Assembly (NCBI RefSeq): GCF_003667525.1 | Contig: NZ_RCUW01000001.1 | Location: 124,001-188,000, forward strand | DNA from: Mycetocola_B reblochoni | Lineage (GTDB): Bacteria; Actinomycetota; Actinomycetes; Actinomycetales; Microbacteriaceae | DNA: 64,000 bases | Direction of reading: 5' to 3' | Shown: positions 1-8,895 of the stretch, one piece after another | How positions within the stretch are numbered: the first letter of the stretch is position 1 | Layout: each line of letters opens with the position of its first letter | Translations under genes and position numbers: made by a program | Notes under the pieces: model-generated | Database searches by the model: none | The model's input: the letters and a program-made list of their open reading frames with translations, nothing else | What the model was told of the DNA's origin: nothing

Positions 1-503
1 TGCATCTGGAGCACGAAGCGGGCGTACACCCGGATCTCCGGGGTCGGAGCATCGAGCCCGAACTCGGCCGCGATAGTCGCCGCGAGCGCGTCCCCGTGGC
101 GGAGCCACATCCGGGCACCGTACTCCCGCAGCGCCGGCGTCTCGTCAAGGAAACGCAGGAACACCCGAGCGGCCTCCTCGCCGTGCTCGTCGATGTTGAG
201 TCCGATCTCGGCGCGGTAGAAGTCGTGGAGCGCCCTGCTCACCCCCACGCCGGGGGCGCGCTCCCTGACCGCGGCCACCAGTCGGTCCCTCTGCTCGGTG
301 TCCTCGTCGAACACGAGCGCCTCCTTCTGGGGGAAGTGGGCGAACACGGTGGTGGGCGAGACGTCCGCGGCGTCGGCGATCTCCCTGATGCTGACCCGGT
401 CGAAGCCCCTCTCGATGAACATCGTCGTGGCGATGTCGGAGATGGCCTTGCGGGTCGCCGCCTTCTTGCGCTCTCGGCGTCCGGTCGGCTGCTCGCTGCT
501 CAT
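1..503 (-). CDS. TetR-family transcriptional regulator (3' end outside window)
   Basis: DNA-binding repressor of the TetR family, truncated by the window edge after about 167 residues. The N-terminal helix-turn-helix is clear at about residues 35-60 (IREIADAADVSPTTVFAHFP), after a basic leader with GRRERKKAATRKAI. The ligand-binding C-terminal domain is only partly present. The ATG at 501-503 is the first start of the open frame. The gene is divergent from an MFS exporter whose start codon is 71 bp away, the usual arrangement for a TetR repressor controlling an efflux pump. That regulatory link is inferred from position. The effector is unknown. Confidence 0.9.
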   Translation of the reverse strand, partial: MSSEQPTGRRERKKAATRKAISDIATTMFIERGFDRVSIREIADAADVSPTTVFAHFPQKEALVFDEDTEQRDRLVAAVRERAPGVGVSRALHDFYRAEIGLNIDEHGEEAARVFLRFLDETPALREYGARMWLRHGDALAATIAAEFGLDAPTPEIRVYARFVLQM

Positions 504-530
504 GCGGAGAGTCTATCCGCCGACGGAGAG

Positions 531-585
531 AAAAGTGGCTTGACTACAAAAGTGGTATCGCTACAGTTATGGAGTGACTTCACTC
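531..585 (+). promoter_or_regulatory. Divergent promoter/operator region of the TetR-MFS pair
   Basis: A TTGACT (540-545) and TACAGT (562-567) pair with 16 bp spacing places the transcription start at about 574, the GTG of the exporter, so the mRNA is probably leaderless. A 14-bp inverted repeat, GAGTGACTTCACTC (572-585), spans this start. An 8-bp direct repeat, AAAAGTGG, sits at 531-538 and 548-555, flanking the -35 hexamer. Either could be the TetR operator. No binding data are available. Confidence 0.5.
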
Positions 586-1848
586 GACTCGTCCGCACGC
601 GACACGACGCGTGCCTGGGCCATGCTCATCGCCCTGACCATGCTCACCGTCATCGGGATGACCGTCGTCCTCCCGGTTCTGCCGTTCATCGTGCTGCAGT
701 ACGTCCCCCACGAATCCGAGCTCGCCGTCTGGGTCGGCGTGCTCGAGGCCGTCAACGGGTTCTGCGCCTTCCTCGTCGCCCCCTTCCTCGGACGCCTGTC
801 CGACCGGTTCGGCCGCCGCCCCGTCATCATCGTCTCCGCCTTCGGAGCGGCCGCATCGATGGCGGCCTTCGGGATCGGCGGGTCCATCTGGGTCCTCCTG
901 CTCGCCCGCATCGTCCAGGGACTGACCGCCGGCGACCTGCCCGCGCTGTTCGCCTACCTCGCGGACATCACGCCTCCGGAGAAGCGGGCGCAGCGCTTCG
1001 GGCTGCTCGGCGCGCTGTCCGGGATCGGCATGATGCTCGGCCCGGCAGTCGGCGGACTGCTCGCAGCCGTCAGCGTCCAGCTGCCCGTGTTCGTCACCGC
1101 GGGCGTCTCGCTCCTCATCGCGACCCTCAGCGTCTTCCTGCTCCCGGAGAGCCTGCGCCCGGAGAACCGCATCACGCGGATCACCGCAAGGGAGGTCCAG
1201 CCGTTCGCGGTGTTCCGCCAGGCGTTCGGACGGCCGGAGCTGCGCCCGCTCCTCACCGTCTTCGCCCTTCTCGCACTGCCGTTCGGCTTCTTCGTCAACA
1301 ACTTCGGCGTCCTCGCCCTCGACGCGGTCCAGTGGGGGCCCACTCAGATCGGACTCCTGACGGCATGCATCGGCGTCATCGACATCCTGGTGCAGGGGGT
1401 TCTTCTCGGCGTCCTCCTGCCCCGCCTCGGCGAGCGCGGTGTCATCGTCAGCGGGATCGCGGCCCAGATGCTGGGCCTGGCCGTGCTCGCGGCCGTCGCG
1501 AGCGTCCTCGGCCAGCCGTGGCTCTTCGTCGTCGGCGCCCTCCTGCTGGCGGCAGGCCAGGGTGCGTCCCAGGCCGCGATGGACGGAGCGATGTCCAACA
1601 CCGTGGGCGACGACGAGCAGGGCTGGCTCGGCGGCGCGACCCAGTCACTGAACGCGGCGATGAGCGCCGCGGCCCCGCTCATCGCGGCGGCGCTGTACAC
1701 CACGGTCAGCCACGCCGCGCCCTACGTTCTCGGCGTCGCGATCATGGGCCTGGCCATCCTCGTGCTGGGCAGGGCGCGCGTCACCGACGCGGCGAGGCGC
1801 GGCGACGCGGAGCCCCGGCTCAGTCGTTCGAGTGCGTCTGCTGACTGA
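574..1848 (+). CDS. MFS drug-type efflux transporter
   Basis: Inner-membrane major facilitator, 424 aa, with about 12 hydrophobic segments. Motif A (GRLSDRFGRRP, residues 73-83) lies after the second membrane helix, as in the Tet/Bcr drug:H+ antiporter group. The start is GTG at 574, set by the promoter 7 bp upstream. An ATG at 569 would read straight into a stop and is not used. The gene is divergent from a TetR repressor, so it is probably a substrate-induced exporter. The substrate is unknown. Its last 29 bp overlap the 3' end of the convergent YqhA-like gene. Confidence 0.88.
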   Translation: MTSLDSSARDTTRAWAMLIALTMLTVIGMTVVLPVLPFIVLQYVPHESELAVWVGVLEAVNGFCAFLVAPFLGRLSDRFGRRPVIIVSAFGAAASMAAFGIGGSIWVLLLARIVQGLTAGDLPALFAYLADITPPEKRAQRFGLLGALSGIGMMLGPAVGGLLAAVSVQLPVFVTAGVSLLIATLSVFLLPESLRPENRITRITAREVQPFAVFRQAFGRPELRPLLTVFALLALPFGFFVNNFGVLALDAVQWGPTQIGLLTACIGVIDILVQGVLLGVLLPRLGERGVIVSGIAAQMLGLAVLAAVASVLGQPWLFVVGALLLAAGQGASQAAMDGAMSNTVGDDEQGWLGGATQSLNAAMSAAAPLIAAALYTTVSHAAPYVLGVAIMGLAILVLGRARVTDAARRGDAEPRLSRSSASAD

Positions 1849-2458
1849 GCATGAGGCGCTTCTCGCCCAGCCAGTCGGAGAAGGCGAAGGCGATTCCGGA
1901 GATGAGGAAGGTCACGTGCAGCACCACCCGCCAGGTGAGGGCGGTGTTGTCCAGCGCCTCCGACGTGCCCAGGTCGGTGAAGTCCTTGAGCAGCCCGATC
2001 GCCGAGATGGCCACGATCGAGCCGATGAGCTTCATCTTCAGGCCGGAGAAGTCGATGTGGCCCATCCAGTTGGGCCTGTCCTCCGCGTCACGGGCGACGG
2101 CGATCTTCGAGACGAAGTTCTCGTAGCCGGCGAGGATGACGATGAGCACCAGGTTCGACAGCAGCGCCAGGTCGAGCAGGCTGAGGACCCCGAGTACCAC
2201 GTCGTCCGGCGTCTCCTCGAAGATGTGGGTGACCAGGTGGACGAGCTCCTCGGCGAACTTGATGAGGATGACGACGAGGGCGGCGATGAGCCCGATGTAC
2301 AGCGGCGCGAGCAGCCACCTGCTCTCGAACAGCACCCACTCGAGGCCGTGCTCGATGACACGCGAGCGCCGGGAGCGCCTCCGGCCCGTCGGGGCGACCG
2401 GCCCCGACTCGGCCGTCGCGGCGTCGTGGCTGGTGGGTTCGGGGCTGTCGGCGCTCAT
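1820..2458 (-). CDS. YqhA/UPF0114-family membrane protein
   Basis: Integral membrane protein of 212 aa. A Ser/Pro-rich, basic N-terminus of about 35 residues precedes ESRWLLAPLYIGL, then about four membrane segments. Features typical of the UPF0114 (YqhA) family are this ESRW...PLY opening and the late IVAISAIGLLKDF stretch. The function of the family is not established. The start is the ATG at 2456-2458 with AAAGGA upstream. The 3' end overlaps the MFS gene on the other strand by 29 bp, so the two convergent transcripts must overlap. Confidence 0.82.
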   Translation of the reverse strand: MSADSPEPTSHDAATAESGPVAPTGRRRSRRSRVIEHGLEWVLFESRWLLAPLYIGLIAALVVILIKFAEELVHLVTHIFEETPDDVVLGVLSLLDLALLSNLVLIVILAGYENFVSKIAVARDAEDRPNWMGHIDFSGLKMKLIGSIVAISAIGLLKDFTDLGTSEALDNTALTWRVVLHVTFLISGIAFAFSDWLGEKRLMLSQQTHSND

Positions 2459-2662
2459 CGGAGGTGTCCTTTGCGATCGGTGGGACGGGAGAGCCCGATC
2501 CACCGGGCCCCCGCGACGGGCGGGGCGGCGCTGGCCCGGTACCGCCGTCCAGTTTACGCGGTCGACGGACCCGGAGCCTGCACCGGGCATCCACGCGCGA
2601 CCGGGCGGGCCGCTACCGGCGGGCCGGTTGTCGGCACACCGGGCCGGGGTTACGCTCACCGG

Positions 2663-3307
2663 ATGAGCACCCCGCAGCCAACGCGCCCCTCGGTCGTCCC
2701 CGCCCGCCGCGACCAGCAGGCCGCCGCCGCACTTGTGCTCGCGGAGGCGTTCGAGGACGACCCCGTGCTCGCGGCGTTCATCGACGAGCGCGGCGACCGC
2801 AGGCATCGCATCGCGCTGCTGTTCCTGGCGATGATCCGCTCGGCCGGTGCGCGCGGTCGCCTCGACCTGGCCGTCGACGACGACGGCACCGTGCTCGGCG
2901 CCGCGGTGTGGGAAGGACCGAAGCACAGCGGCGCGGGTCTGTCGCTCGGGCTCACGACGACGTCGATGATGGTCAGGGCGCTCGGAGCGCGTGGCGTCGC
3001 CAGGGCCCTCCGGTACGAGCGCGTCATGGGGCGCCATCGGCCGGGAATCGCGCACTGGTACCTCGGTGAGCTCGGCGTCGCCGCCGCCGGTCGTGGTCGC
3101 GGCATCGGGACGGCGCTCCTCGCGCACGGGCTGGCCAGGGCGGACGCGGAGGACGCCGCCGCGTACCTCGAGTCGTCCACCCCGCGCAATCGCCGGCTCT
3201 ACCGCAGGAACGGCTTCGTCGAGCTCGCACCGATCGTCGGGATCGACGGCGCCGAGCCGGCCGCGATGTGGCGCCCCGCACGCTCGACCACCGCCCGCAC
3301 CGACTGA
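2663..3307 (+). CDS. GNAT-family N-acetyltransferase
   Basis: Acetyl-CoA-dependent acyltransferase, 214 aa. The acetyl-CoA binding motif A is GRGRGIGT (residues 143-150) following the YLGELGVAAA strand. The RRLYRRNGF element that closes many GNAT domains is near the C-terminus. The start ATG has no Shine-Dalgarno sequence, but TACGCT at 2651-2656 lies 6 bp upstream and could act as the -10 of a leaderless mRNA. The substrate cannot be predicted. Neighbours give no functional hint. Confidence 0.85.
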   Translation: MSTPQPTRPSVVPARRDQQAAAALVLAEAFEDDPVLAAFIDERGDRRHRIALLFLAMIRSAGARGRLDLAVDDDGTVLGAAVWEGPKHSGAGLSLGLTTTSMMVRALGARGVARALRYERVMGRHRPGIAHWYLGELGVAAAGRGRGIGTALLAHGLARADAEDAAAYLESSTPRNRRLYRRNGFVELAPIVGIDGAEPAAMWRPARSTTARTD

Positions 3308-3343
3308 GCCCTGTTGCGGGCAGCCGGCACACGGAGCCGAGGC

Positions 3344-4882
3344 TCAGCCGCCGGCACGCGCCGGGGACTGAGACGTCCTCCGCCCGCTCCGCACGACCGC
3401 CTCGATATCCTCCAGGCTGCGCCCGCGCGTCTCCGGCAGGAAACGGTGGATGAACAGCACGGCCAGCACCCCGACGACGGCGAAGCCGCCGAACGCGCCG
3501 GTGAGGCCGACGGCCTCGAGCACGCTGGGGAACGTCAGCCCGAGCAGCGCGTTCGTCGTCCAGTGCAGGAACACGGCGATGCCCATGCCGAACGCCCGGA
3601 AGCGCATGGGGAAGATCTCGCTCAGCACGACCCAGGTGGTGATGTTGAGGAAGGTCTGCATCGAGCCGACGAAGGCGGCGATGAGGATGAGCATCACGAC
3701 GGGCCGCGCGGGCGACCCCTCGGGCAGGAGCAGCGAGGTCGCGGTGATGAGGACGTGGCAGAGCGTGGTGAGGCTGTAGCCGATGAGCATCATCGTGCGG
3801 CGGTCGACCCGCTCCATCATCCGCAGGGCGACCAGGGCACCGATCACGCCGATGACGCCGGGGGCGATCGTCGCGATCAGGGCCGCGTTCTCCTGGAACC
3901 CGGAGTCGATGAGGATGGCCTGGCCGTAGTACATGATCGAGTTGATCCCCGTGAGCTGCTGGAACACGCCCACGCCGATGCCGACCAGCACGATGCGCAC
4001 GAGCCACCGGGTCCGAAGCACGGCGCCCAGCCCGCCCGCGCCGCGGGCCTCCCCGCGGACGCGCGCGTGTTCGGTGTGCACCGCCCGGCGTATCTCCTCG
4101 AACTCCGCCCTGGCCCGCTCCGGAGACCGGATGCGGCCGAGCACGTCGAGAGCCCTCTCGTCCCTGCCCTTCGCCACCAGCCAGCGCGGCGACTCGGGCA
4201 CCCTCATCATCCCGATGAACAGCGCCGCCGCGGGGAGGGCGGCGACCGCCAGCATGTACCGCCACACTCCCTCGTGCTCGCCCCAGATCGCCGCGATGAC
4301 CGCGTTGACGGTGAAGGCCGCGAGCTGGCCGATGACGACCATGAGCTCGTTGCGGCCCGAGAGCGATCCGCGGATCTCGAAGGGGGCGAGCTCCGCGAGG
4401 AACACCGGCACCACGGTCGACGCACCGCCGACGGCGAGGCCGAGCAGCACTCGGCCGACAACGAGGACGGCGAAGCCCGGCGAGAGCACGCAGACGAGCG
4501 CCCCGACGAAGAACAGCACCGACAGCGCGATGATGGTCGTGCGCCGACCGACGGCGTCCGACACCCGGCCAGAGAACACGGCGCCCACCGCAGCCCCGAA
4601 CAGCAGGGAGCTGGTGACGACGCCCTCGGTGACGGCCGTGAGCCCGAGCTCCGCCGACATCGGACGGAGGGCGCCGTTGATCACGCCCGTGTCGTAGCCG
4701 AACAGCAGTCCACCGAGCGTGGCGACGAAGGCCACCGTGCCGAGCCGACGCCGGTACGGACCGGGCGTCAGCGGGGGCAGGGCTCCCCCGGCCGCTCCGC
4801 CCGCTCGGGCCGCTCCGTCCGCTCGGGACGATCCGCCGCCCGCCGGCGTGGGGGAGGAGTTCTTCGCCGCTGGTGCGGTCAC
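3344..4882 (-). CDS. MFS sugar porter (proton/sugar symporter)
   Basis: Sugar uptake permease of 512 aa with 12 membrane segments. Diagnostic sugar-porter signatures are all present: GYDTGVINGAL in helix 1, GRVSDAVGRRT after helix 2, PESPRWL after helix 6, QQLTGINSIMYYG in helix 7 and ETRGRSLEDIE after helix 12. The start is GTG at 4880-4882 with AGGGA just upstream. A Gly/Ala/Ser-rich N-terminal extension of about 45 residues precedes helix 1. The sugar specificity (xylose, glucose, inositol and others) cannot be called. The gene stands alone, with tRNA-Ser upstream on the same strand. Confidence 0.92.
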   Translation of the reverse strand: MTAPAAKNSSPTPAGGGSSRADGAARAGGAAGGALPPLTPGPYRRRLGTVAFVATLGGLLFGYDTGVINGALRPMSAELGLTAVTEGVVTSSLLFGAAVGAVFSGRVSDAVGRRTTIIALSVLFFVGALVCVLSPGFAVLVVGRVLLGLAVGGASTVVPVFLAELAPFEIRGSLSGRNELMVVIGQLAAFTVNAVIAAIWGEHEGVWRYMLAVAALPAAALFIGMMRVPESPRWLVAKGRDERALDVLGRIRSPERARAEFEEIRRAVHTEHARVRGEARGAGGLGAVLRTRWLVRIVLVGIGVGVFQQLTGINSIMYYGQAILIDSGFQENAALIATIAPGVIGVIGALVALRMMERVDRRTMMLIGYSLTTLCHVLITATSLLLPEGSPARPVVMLILIAAFVGSMQTFLNITTWVVLSEIFPMRFRAFGMGIAVFLHWTTNALLGLTFPSVLEAVGLTGAFGGFAVVGVLAVLFIHRFLPETRGRSLEDIEAVVRSGRRTSQSPARAGG

Positions 4883-4967
4883 GAGGGATCCCTTCGATGT
4901 TCACCGGCGGCGGGCCGCCGGATGCAGAACACCCCCCGACGTCGGGCCGACGGTCGAGGGGTGGTGC

Positions 4968-5059
4968 TGGCGGAGACGAGGGGATTTGAACCCCTGGTCC
5001 CCGTGAAGGGACTCCACCTTAGCAGGGTGGTGCACTAGGCCTGACTATGCGACGTCTCC
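4968..5059 (-). tRNA. tRNA-Ser(GCU), CCA encoded
   Basis: The 7-bp acceptor stem GGAGACG/CGTCTCC pairs 5053-5059 with 4972-4978. The anticodon loop CTGCTAA gives anticodon GCU. A long class II variable arm and the T-arm GGTTCAAAT are present. The discriminator base is G. The genome encodes the 3' CCA (complement of 4968-4970). Confidence 0.97.
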
Positions 5060-5213
5060 CGGACACCCTCGCGGGCGTACCTCTCACAGCATAACGGACG
5101 GGCGTGGTCGGCACGAATCGGATTCGCACTGCGCGCTGGCCGCGCGTTTCGCCCGTCGGCCACCGCAGAGCGACCGCCCGGAGCGGCGGTCCCGACGGGG
5201 GCACGGCCGCCGG

Positions 5214-5265
5214 CAGGGCGGGTCGGACGCGGTCCGCGGCCGTCGACAGGGCGGGTCGGACGCGG
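5214..5265. repeat. 19-bp direct repeat, two copies
   Basis: CAGGGCGGGTCGGACGCGG occurs at 5214-5232 and again at 5247-5265 (33-bp period), with partial homology in the bases before each copy. It lies between tRNA-Ser and the CPBP protease gene, just beyond the stop codon of the latter. No function is apparent. Replication slippage is the simplest origin. Confidence 0.7.
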
Positions 5266-5270
5266 CCTGC

Positions 5271-5930
5271 TCACACCAGCAGCAGCGGGACACCGCCGAC
5301 CATGACCAGGCTCCACACCGCGTGCACGAGCATCGCCGCCCACAGCCGACCGGTGACCCTGCGGGCGAGCACGCACGCGACACCGAGCACGGGGGCCGCA
5401 AGGATGAGCGCCAGATTGCCGGTCGCGAGGGTGCTCAGCGTGTACGCCACCGTGGCCCAGAGGTCCGCCCGCGGCCAGGTGCCGAGCCGCGGCAGCGCAC
5501 CGCGGAAGAACGCCTCCTCACCGAGTCCCGTCACGAGCGCGACGGCGACCGTGACCACGAGCGGCGTGCTCTCCGCCGCCGCGACGGCCTCGCCGACCTC
5601 CTCGGCCGTCCAGGGCAGCAGCAGGAGCACGAGCACCCCGACGACGAACAGGCCGGCCGTGCCGACCGCGACGAGCGCGGCCCGGCCGAACGCGACCGGC
5701 GCCGAGGGGCGGGAACCGTGCAGGGAGGCCGGCGGTCTGCCGCGCGTCAGGAACGCCGAGGCGAGGAACCAGAACGCGGCCAGTGCCAGGGCGAGCGCGA
5801 CGAACACCGCGGAGCTGTGCGTCGAGCCGAAGGTCAGCCACAGCAGAGCCGTGCCCGCTAACGTGAGGGCGACGGCGGCGAGGTGCCTCGAGGCTCCCGC
5901 GGCCGCCGGTTCCCCTGCCCGTCGCGTCAT
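5271..5930 (-). CDS. CPBP-family intramembrane metalloprotease
   Basis: Membrane protein of 219 aa with about six to seven hydrophobic helices. It carries the CPBP (CAAX protease/bacteriocin-processing) motifs: GLGEEAFFRGAL (EExxFRG) and a later conserved His in MLVHAVWS. Members cleave within or next to the membrane. Some process bacteriocins or prenylated proteins, but the substrate here is unknown. The gene is divergent from an NAD(P)-binding protein, with only 20 bp between the start codons, so their promoters must overlap the neighbouring coding regions. Confidence 0.87.
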   Translation of the reverse strand: MTRRAGEPAAAGASRHLAAVALTLAGTALLWLTFGSTHSSAVFVALALALAAFWFLASAFLTRGRPPASLHGSRPSAPVAFGRAALVAVGTAGLFVVGVLVLLLLPWTAEEVGEAVAAAESTPLVVTVAVALVTGLGEEAFFRGALPRLGTWPRADLWATVAYTLSTLATGNLALILAAPVLGVACVLARRVTGRLWAAMLVHAVWSLVMVGGVPLLLV

Positions 5931-5950
5931 CCCTGCCCCCTCGGAGTGTC

Positions 5951-7027
5951 ATGAGAATTCTCGTCACCGGTGCGTCCGGCTACGTCGGATCCCGTCTGAT
6001 CCCTCACCTGCTCCGCCAAGACTATGAGGTCAGGGCCGCCGTCCGCTCCCCCGCGAAGGTCGCCGAGGCGCACTGGCTCGAGCGCGTCGAGCTCGTCCGC
6101 ATGGACGTCGGCGTTCCCGAGCAGCTCGCCGCGGCGCTCCGCGACGTCGACGTCGCCTACTACCTGCTGCACGCAATGGACGGCGACGGCTTCGTCGACG
6201 CCGAGCGCGAGCAGGCCGAGTCCTTCGCCCGTGCCGCCGCGGACGCCGGGGTCGGCCGCATCGTGTACCTCGGCGGGATCGCGCCGGGACGCGTGTCCGA
6301 CGACGACGGCGAGCCCGACGAGTCCGATCCGACGCTGTCCGCGCATCTGCGCTCACGCCTGGCGGTGGAGCGTGCCCTCGGCGACAGCGGGGTCCCCGTC
6401 GTCGTGGCGGTGCGTGCCGGGATCCTGCTCGGCGGGGGCTCGACGTCGTTCGAGCTCGTGCGGCGGCTGGTGGAGGGGCTGCCCGTCATCCCCCTCCCCC
6501 GCTTCATGGATGCGCGGCTGCAGCCGATCGCCATCGCCGACGCCCTGGCCGTGCTCGTCGCGGCCGCCCACGAGCCGGACCGCAGCGGCCACGTGAACGC
6601 CGTCGGTCCCGACACCCTCAGCTACGCCGAGCTCGTCGCGCGCTTCGTCGACGTCATGGGGCTGCGCAGGGCGATGCCGCGGGTGCCCTCGGTCCCGTTC
6701 CCGGTCATCAGCCTCCCGGCGACGTGGGTCTCGCGCATGCCGGGCCCGACAGTCAGGGCCCTCGTGCCGAGCATGGCGGAGGACCTCGTCACCGACGACT
6801 CGGCCTGGGGCACGCTGTCGTCGCTGTCGGCCGTCCCCCGCACTCCCGTCGCGGAGGCGATCCGGCGGTCCCTGGCCAGCGAGAGCCCCCAGTCGGTGCC
6901 GGACGACGACTACGCGCTACGGCTGACCGACCCGGAGTGGGTGGGAGGCGACGTCGTCGTCAGGGGCGGGCGTCCCCGCCGCACGGGAACCGGCTGGCTC
7001 GCCCGCCTGAGGGGCACGGCCCGCTGA
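5951..7027 (+). CDS. NAD(P)-binding atypical SDR / nucleoside-diphosphate-sugar epimerase-like protein
   Basis: Soluble oxidoreductase-like protein of 358 aa. The Rossmann motif GASGYVG is at residues 7-13 and a GGI strand follows at about residue 105. The overall plan resembles the atypical SDR NAD(P)H-binding group (NmrA/YbjT-like): dinucleotide-binding half first, variable substrate half second. GGAG 5 bp before the ATG serves as ribosome binding site. The C-terminus is basic and extends beyond the core. The substrate is unknown and there is no operon partner. Confidence 0.8.
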   Translation: MRILVTGASGYVGSRLIPHLLRQDYEVRAAVRSPAKVAEAHWLERVELVRMDVGVPEQLAAALRDVDVAYYLLHAMDGDGFVDAEREQAESFARAAADAGVGRIVYLGGIAPGRVSDDDGEPDESDPTLSAHLRSRLAVERALGDSGVPVVVAVRAGILLGGGSTSFELVRRLVEGLPVIPLPRFMDARLQPIAIADALAVLVAAAHEPDRSGHVNAVGPDTLSYAELVARFVDVMGLRRAMPRVPSVPFPVISLPATWVSRMPGPTVRALVPSMAEDLVTDDSAWGTLSSLSAVPRTPVAEAIRRSLASESPQSVPDDDYALRLTDPEWVGGDVVVRGGRPRRTGTGWLARLRGTAR

Positions 7028-7055
7028 GCCGCCTCCCGCCGCGGTGCCCTAAGGT

Positions 7056-7073
7056 GAGGGGAGCCTTCCCCTC
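7056..7073 (+). promoter_or_regulatory. Short hairpin in the ECF operon leader
   Basis: A 7-bp stem with a 4-nt loop (GAGGGGA GCCT TCCCCTC) lies between the previous stop and the GTG of the ECF ATPase. TAAGGT at 7050-7055 just before it could be a -10 element, putting the hairpin at the very 5' end of the mRNA. It is not followed by a T run. No thiamine or cobalamin riboswitch core is seen. Confidence 0.35.
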
Positions 7074-7098
7074 CATCCCCGCAGCCGGAAACCACCAG

Positions 7099-8895
7099 GT
7101 GCAGCCCCCACATCCCGACCACGCGCCGCCCACGGCGGCAGACCACGCGCGCGCGGACGTGCTGCTCGACCTCGACGCGGTCAGCATCACGCACGACGGC
7201 GCGACGCGGGCGACCCCCTCGTCCGTGTCGGCGACGGTGCGACGCGGCGAGGTCGTCCTGTTGCTCGGTGCATCCGGTTCGGGAAAGTCGACGCTCGCGC
7301 TCGCCCTGAACGGGCTCATCCCGCAGGCGCTCCCCGCCCGCCTCGACGGCCGCGTGCTCGTATCCGGCATCGACACCGCCACCCGCTCCGTCCCGCAGCT
7401 CAGCCGCAGCGTGTCCATGGTGTTCCAGGACCCCGACGCGCAGATCGTCACCGCCACCGTGCTGGACGAGGTCTGCTTCGGCCCCGAGAACCTCGGCCTG
7501 CCCGTCGAGACGGTGCTCTCCCGCGCCGAGTCCGCGCTGCGGGCGGTCGGGCTCTGGGACCGCAGGGAGGAGAACCCCGACCGGCTGTCCGGCGGCGGGC
7601 GGCAGCGCCTCGCCATCGCCTGTGCGCTCGCGCTGGACGCGCCGCTCATGGTGCTCGACGAGCCGACCGCGAACCTCGACCCCGTCGGCATCACCGAGGT
7701 GTACCGCGCACTGCGCGAGGTCGTCGCCGACGGCCGGCACGCCGTGGTGCTGGTCGAGCACAACCTGGACGAGGTCGTCGACCTCGTCACCCGTGTCATT
7801 GTTCTTGGCACGAACGGCAGCGTCCTGCACGACGGCCCGGTCCGCGACGTCCTCGCCGGCCGCGCCGAGGAGCTGCTCACCGAGGGCGTCTGGCTGCCGG
7901 TGAGCACGCTCGCCGCGCTCCGGCTGCGCGCCGCGGGGGCCGCCATCGACCCGCTCCCCCTCACCGTCGGCGAGCTGACGGCCGCGCTGGACCGCCTCGA
8001 CGAGCTGCCCGAGCTCCCCCGGCCCGCGCCCCCGTCGACACCACCGAGCGCCGCCGACCGACCGGGCCCGGACGACAGACCGGGCCCGGACGACAGACCG
8101 CTCCTGCGTGTGACGGGGCTCACCGTCCGACGGCGCGTGCGCCGGCGGGAGCGGACGCTGCTGCACGACGTCTCCCTCGACGTTCACCGCGGTGACGTGC
8201 TCGCGATCGTCGGCACCAACGGCGCGGGCAAGAGCACCCTGCTCCGCGCCATGGCGGGGGTGGCCCCGCCTCCCCCCGGCACCGTGCAGATCGGCGGCGA
8301 CGACGTCGCGCGTCTGGACCCGCGCCGCCTCGCCCGCGACATCGGCTTCGTCTTCCAGAACCCCGAGCACCAGTTCATCCGGGCCACCGTCGCCGACGAG
8401 CTCGCCCACGGGCCGCTGCTCCGCGGCGTCGCAGAGGAGGAGGTCGCCCGCCGGGTCGACGCGATGCTCGAGCGATTCGACCTGACGGCGCTGAGGGACC
8501 GCCACCCCTTCCTGCTCTCCGGCGGCCAGAAGCGGCGGCTCTCGGTCGGGACGGCGCTCATCAGCTCTCCGCCGATCCTCGCCCTCGACGAGCCGAGCTT
8601 CGGCCAGGACAGGGCGCGAGCGGCGGAGCTCATGGCCATCCTCGACGAGCTCAACGCGGAGGGCACCACCATCGTGCTCGTCAGCCACGACCTGCAGCTC
8701 GTCGCCGACCACGCCAGCCACGTCGCCGTCCTCCAGGAGGGTCGCGTCGTGGCCCAGGGACGGACCGACGAGATCCTGGCCAGCACCGTGCTCGACGAGG
8801 CAGGGCTGCGCCGCCCGCCGCTGGCGCGCGCCTTCTCCCCGCTGCGACACCACGAGCAGTGGCGCAGCCTCAGCCGGCTGGGCCAGCTGCCGTGA
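7099..8895 (+). CDS. ECF-type transporter fused double ATPase (A-A')
   Basis: Energising subunit of an energy-coupling-factor vitamin/metal importer, 598 aa, with two ABC ATPase domains in one chain. Domain 1 has Walker A GASGSGKST, Q-loop VFQDPDAQIVTATV, signature LSGGGRQR and Walker B LMVLDEPTANLD. Domain 2 has GTNGAGKST, VFQNPEHQFI, LSGGQKRR and ILALDEPSFG. The Q-x-P-(D/E)-x-Q signature of the Q-loop is typical of ECF ATPases. The linker holds a perfect 18-bp tandem duplication (8061-8096, PGPDDR repeated). The start is GTG at 7099 with GGAAA upstream. The end overlaps the T-component gene (GTGA), so the two are coupled. Similar fused pairs occur in YkoD-like HMP/thiamine systems. Confidence 0.9.
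   Translation: MQPPHPDHAPPTAADHARADVLLDLDAVSITHDGATRATPSSVSATVRRGEVVLLLGASGSGKSTLALALNGLIPQALPARLDGRVLVSGIDTATRSVPQLSRSVSMVFQDPDAQIVTATVLDEVCFGPENLGLPVETVLSRAESALRAVGLWDRREENPDRLSGGGRQRLAIACALALDAPLMVLDEPTANLDPVGITEVYRALREVVADGRHAVVLVEHNLDEVVDLVTRVIVLGTNGSVLHDGPVRDVLAGRAEELLTEGVWLPVSTLAALRLRAAGAAIDPLPLTVGELTAALDRLDELPELPRPAPPSTPPSAADRPGPDDRPGPDDRPLLRVTGLTVRRRVRRRERTLLHDVSLDVHRGDVLAIVGTNGAGKSTLLRAMAGVAPPPPGTVQIGGDDVARLDPRRLARDIGFVFQNPEHQFIRATVADELAHGPLLRGVAEEEVARRVDAMLERFDLTALRDRHPFLLSGGQKRRLSVGTALISSPPILALDEPSFGQDRARAAELMAILDELNAEGTTIVLVSHDLQLVADHASHVAVLQEGRVVAQGRTDEILASTVLDEAGLRRPPLARAFSPLRHHEQWRSLSRLGQLP

Noticed and set aside
1832..3307. 491-aa plus-strand open frame running into the GNAT gene
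   Set aside because: Its first 277 codons are antisense to the YqhA-like gene and intergenic DNA. The GNAT starts at the ATG at 2663.
7028..7098. Possible thiamine or cobalamin riboswitch upstream of the ECF genes
   Set aside because: The region is only 71 bp and shows just one small hairpin. No TPP (CUGAGA, ACCUGA-like) or B12-box core is present.
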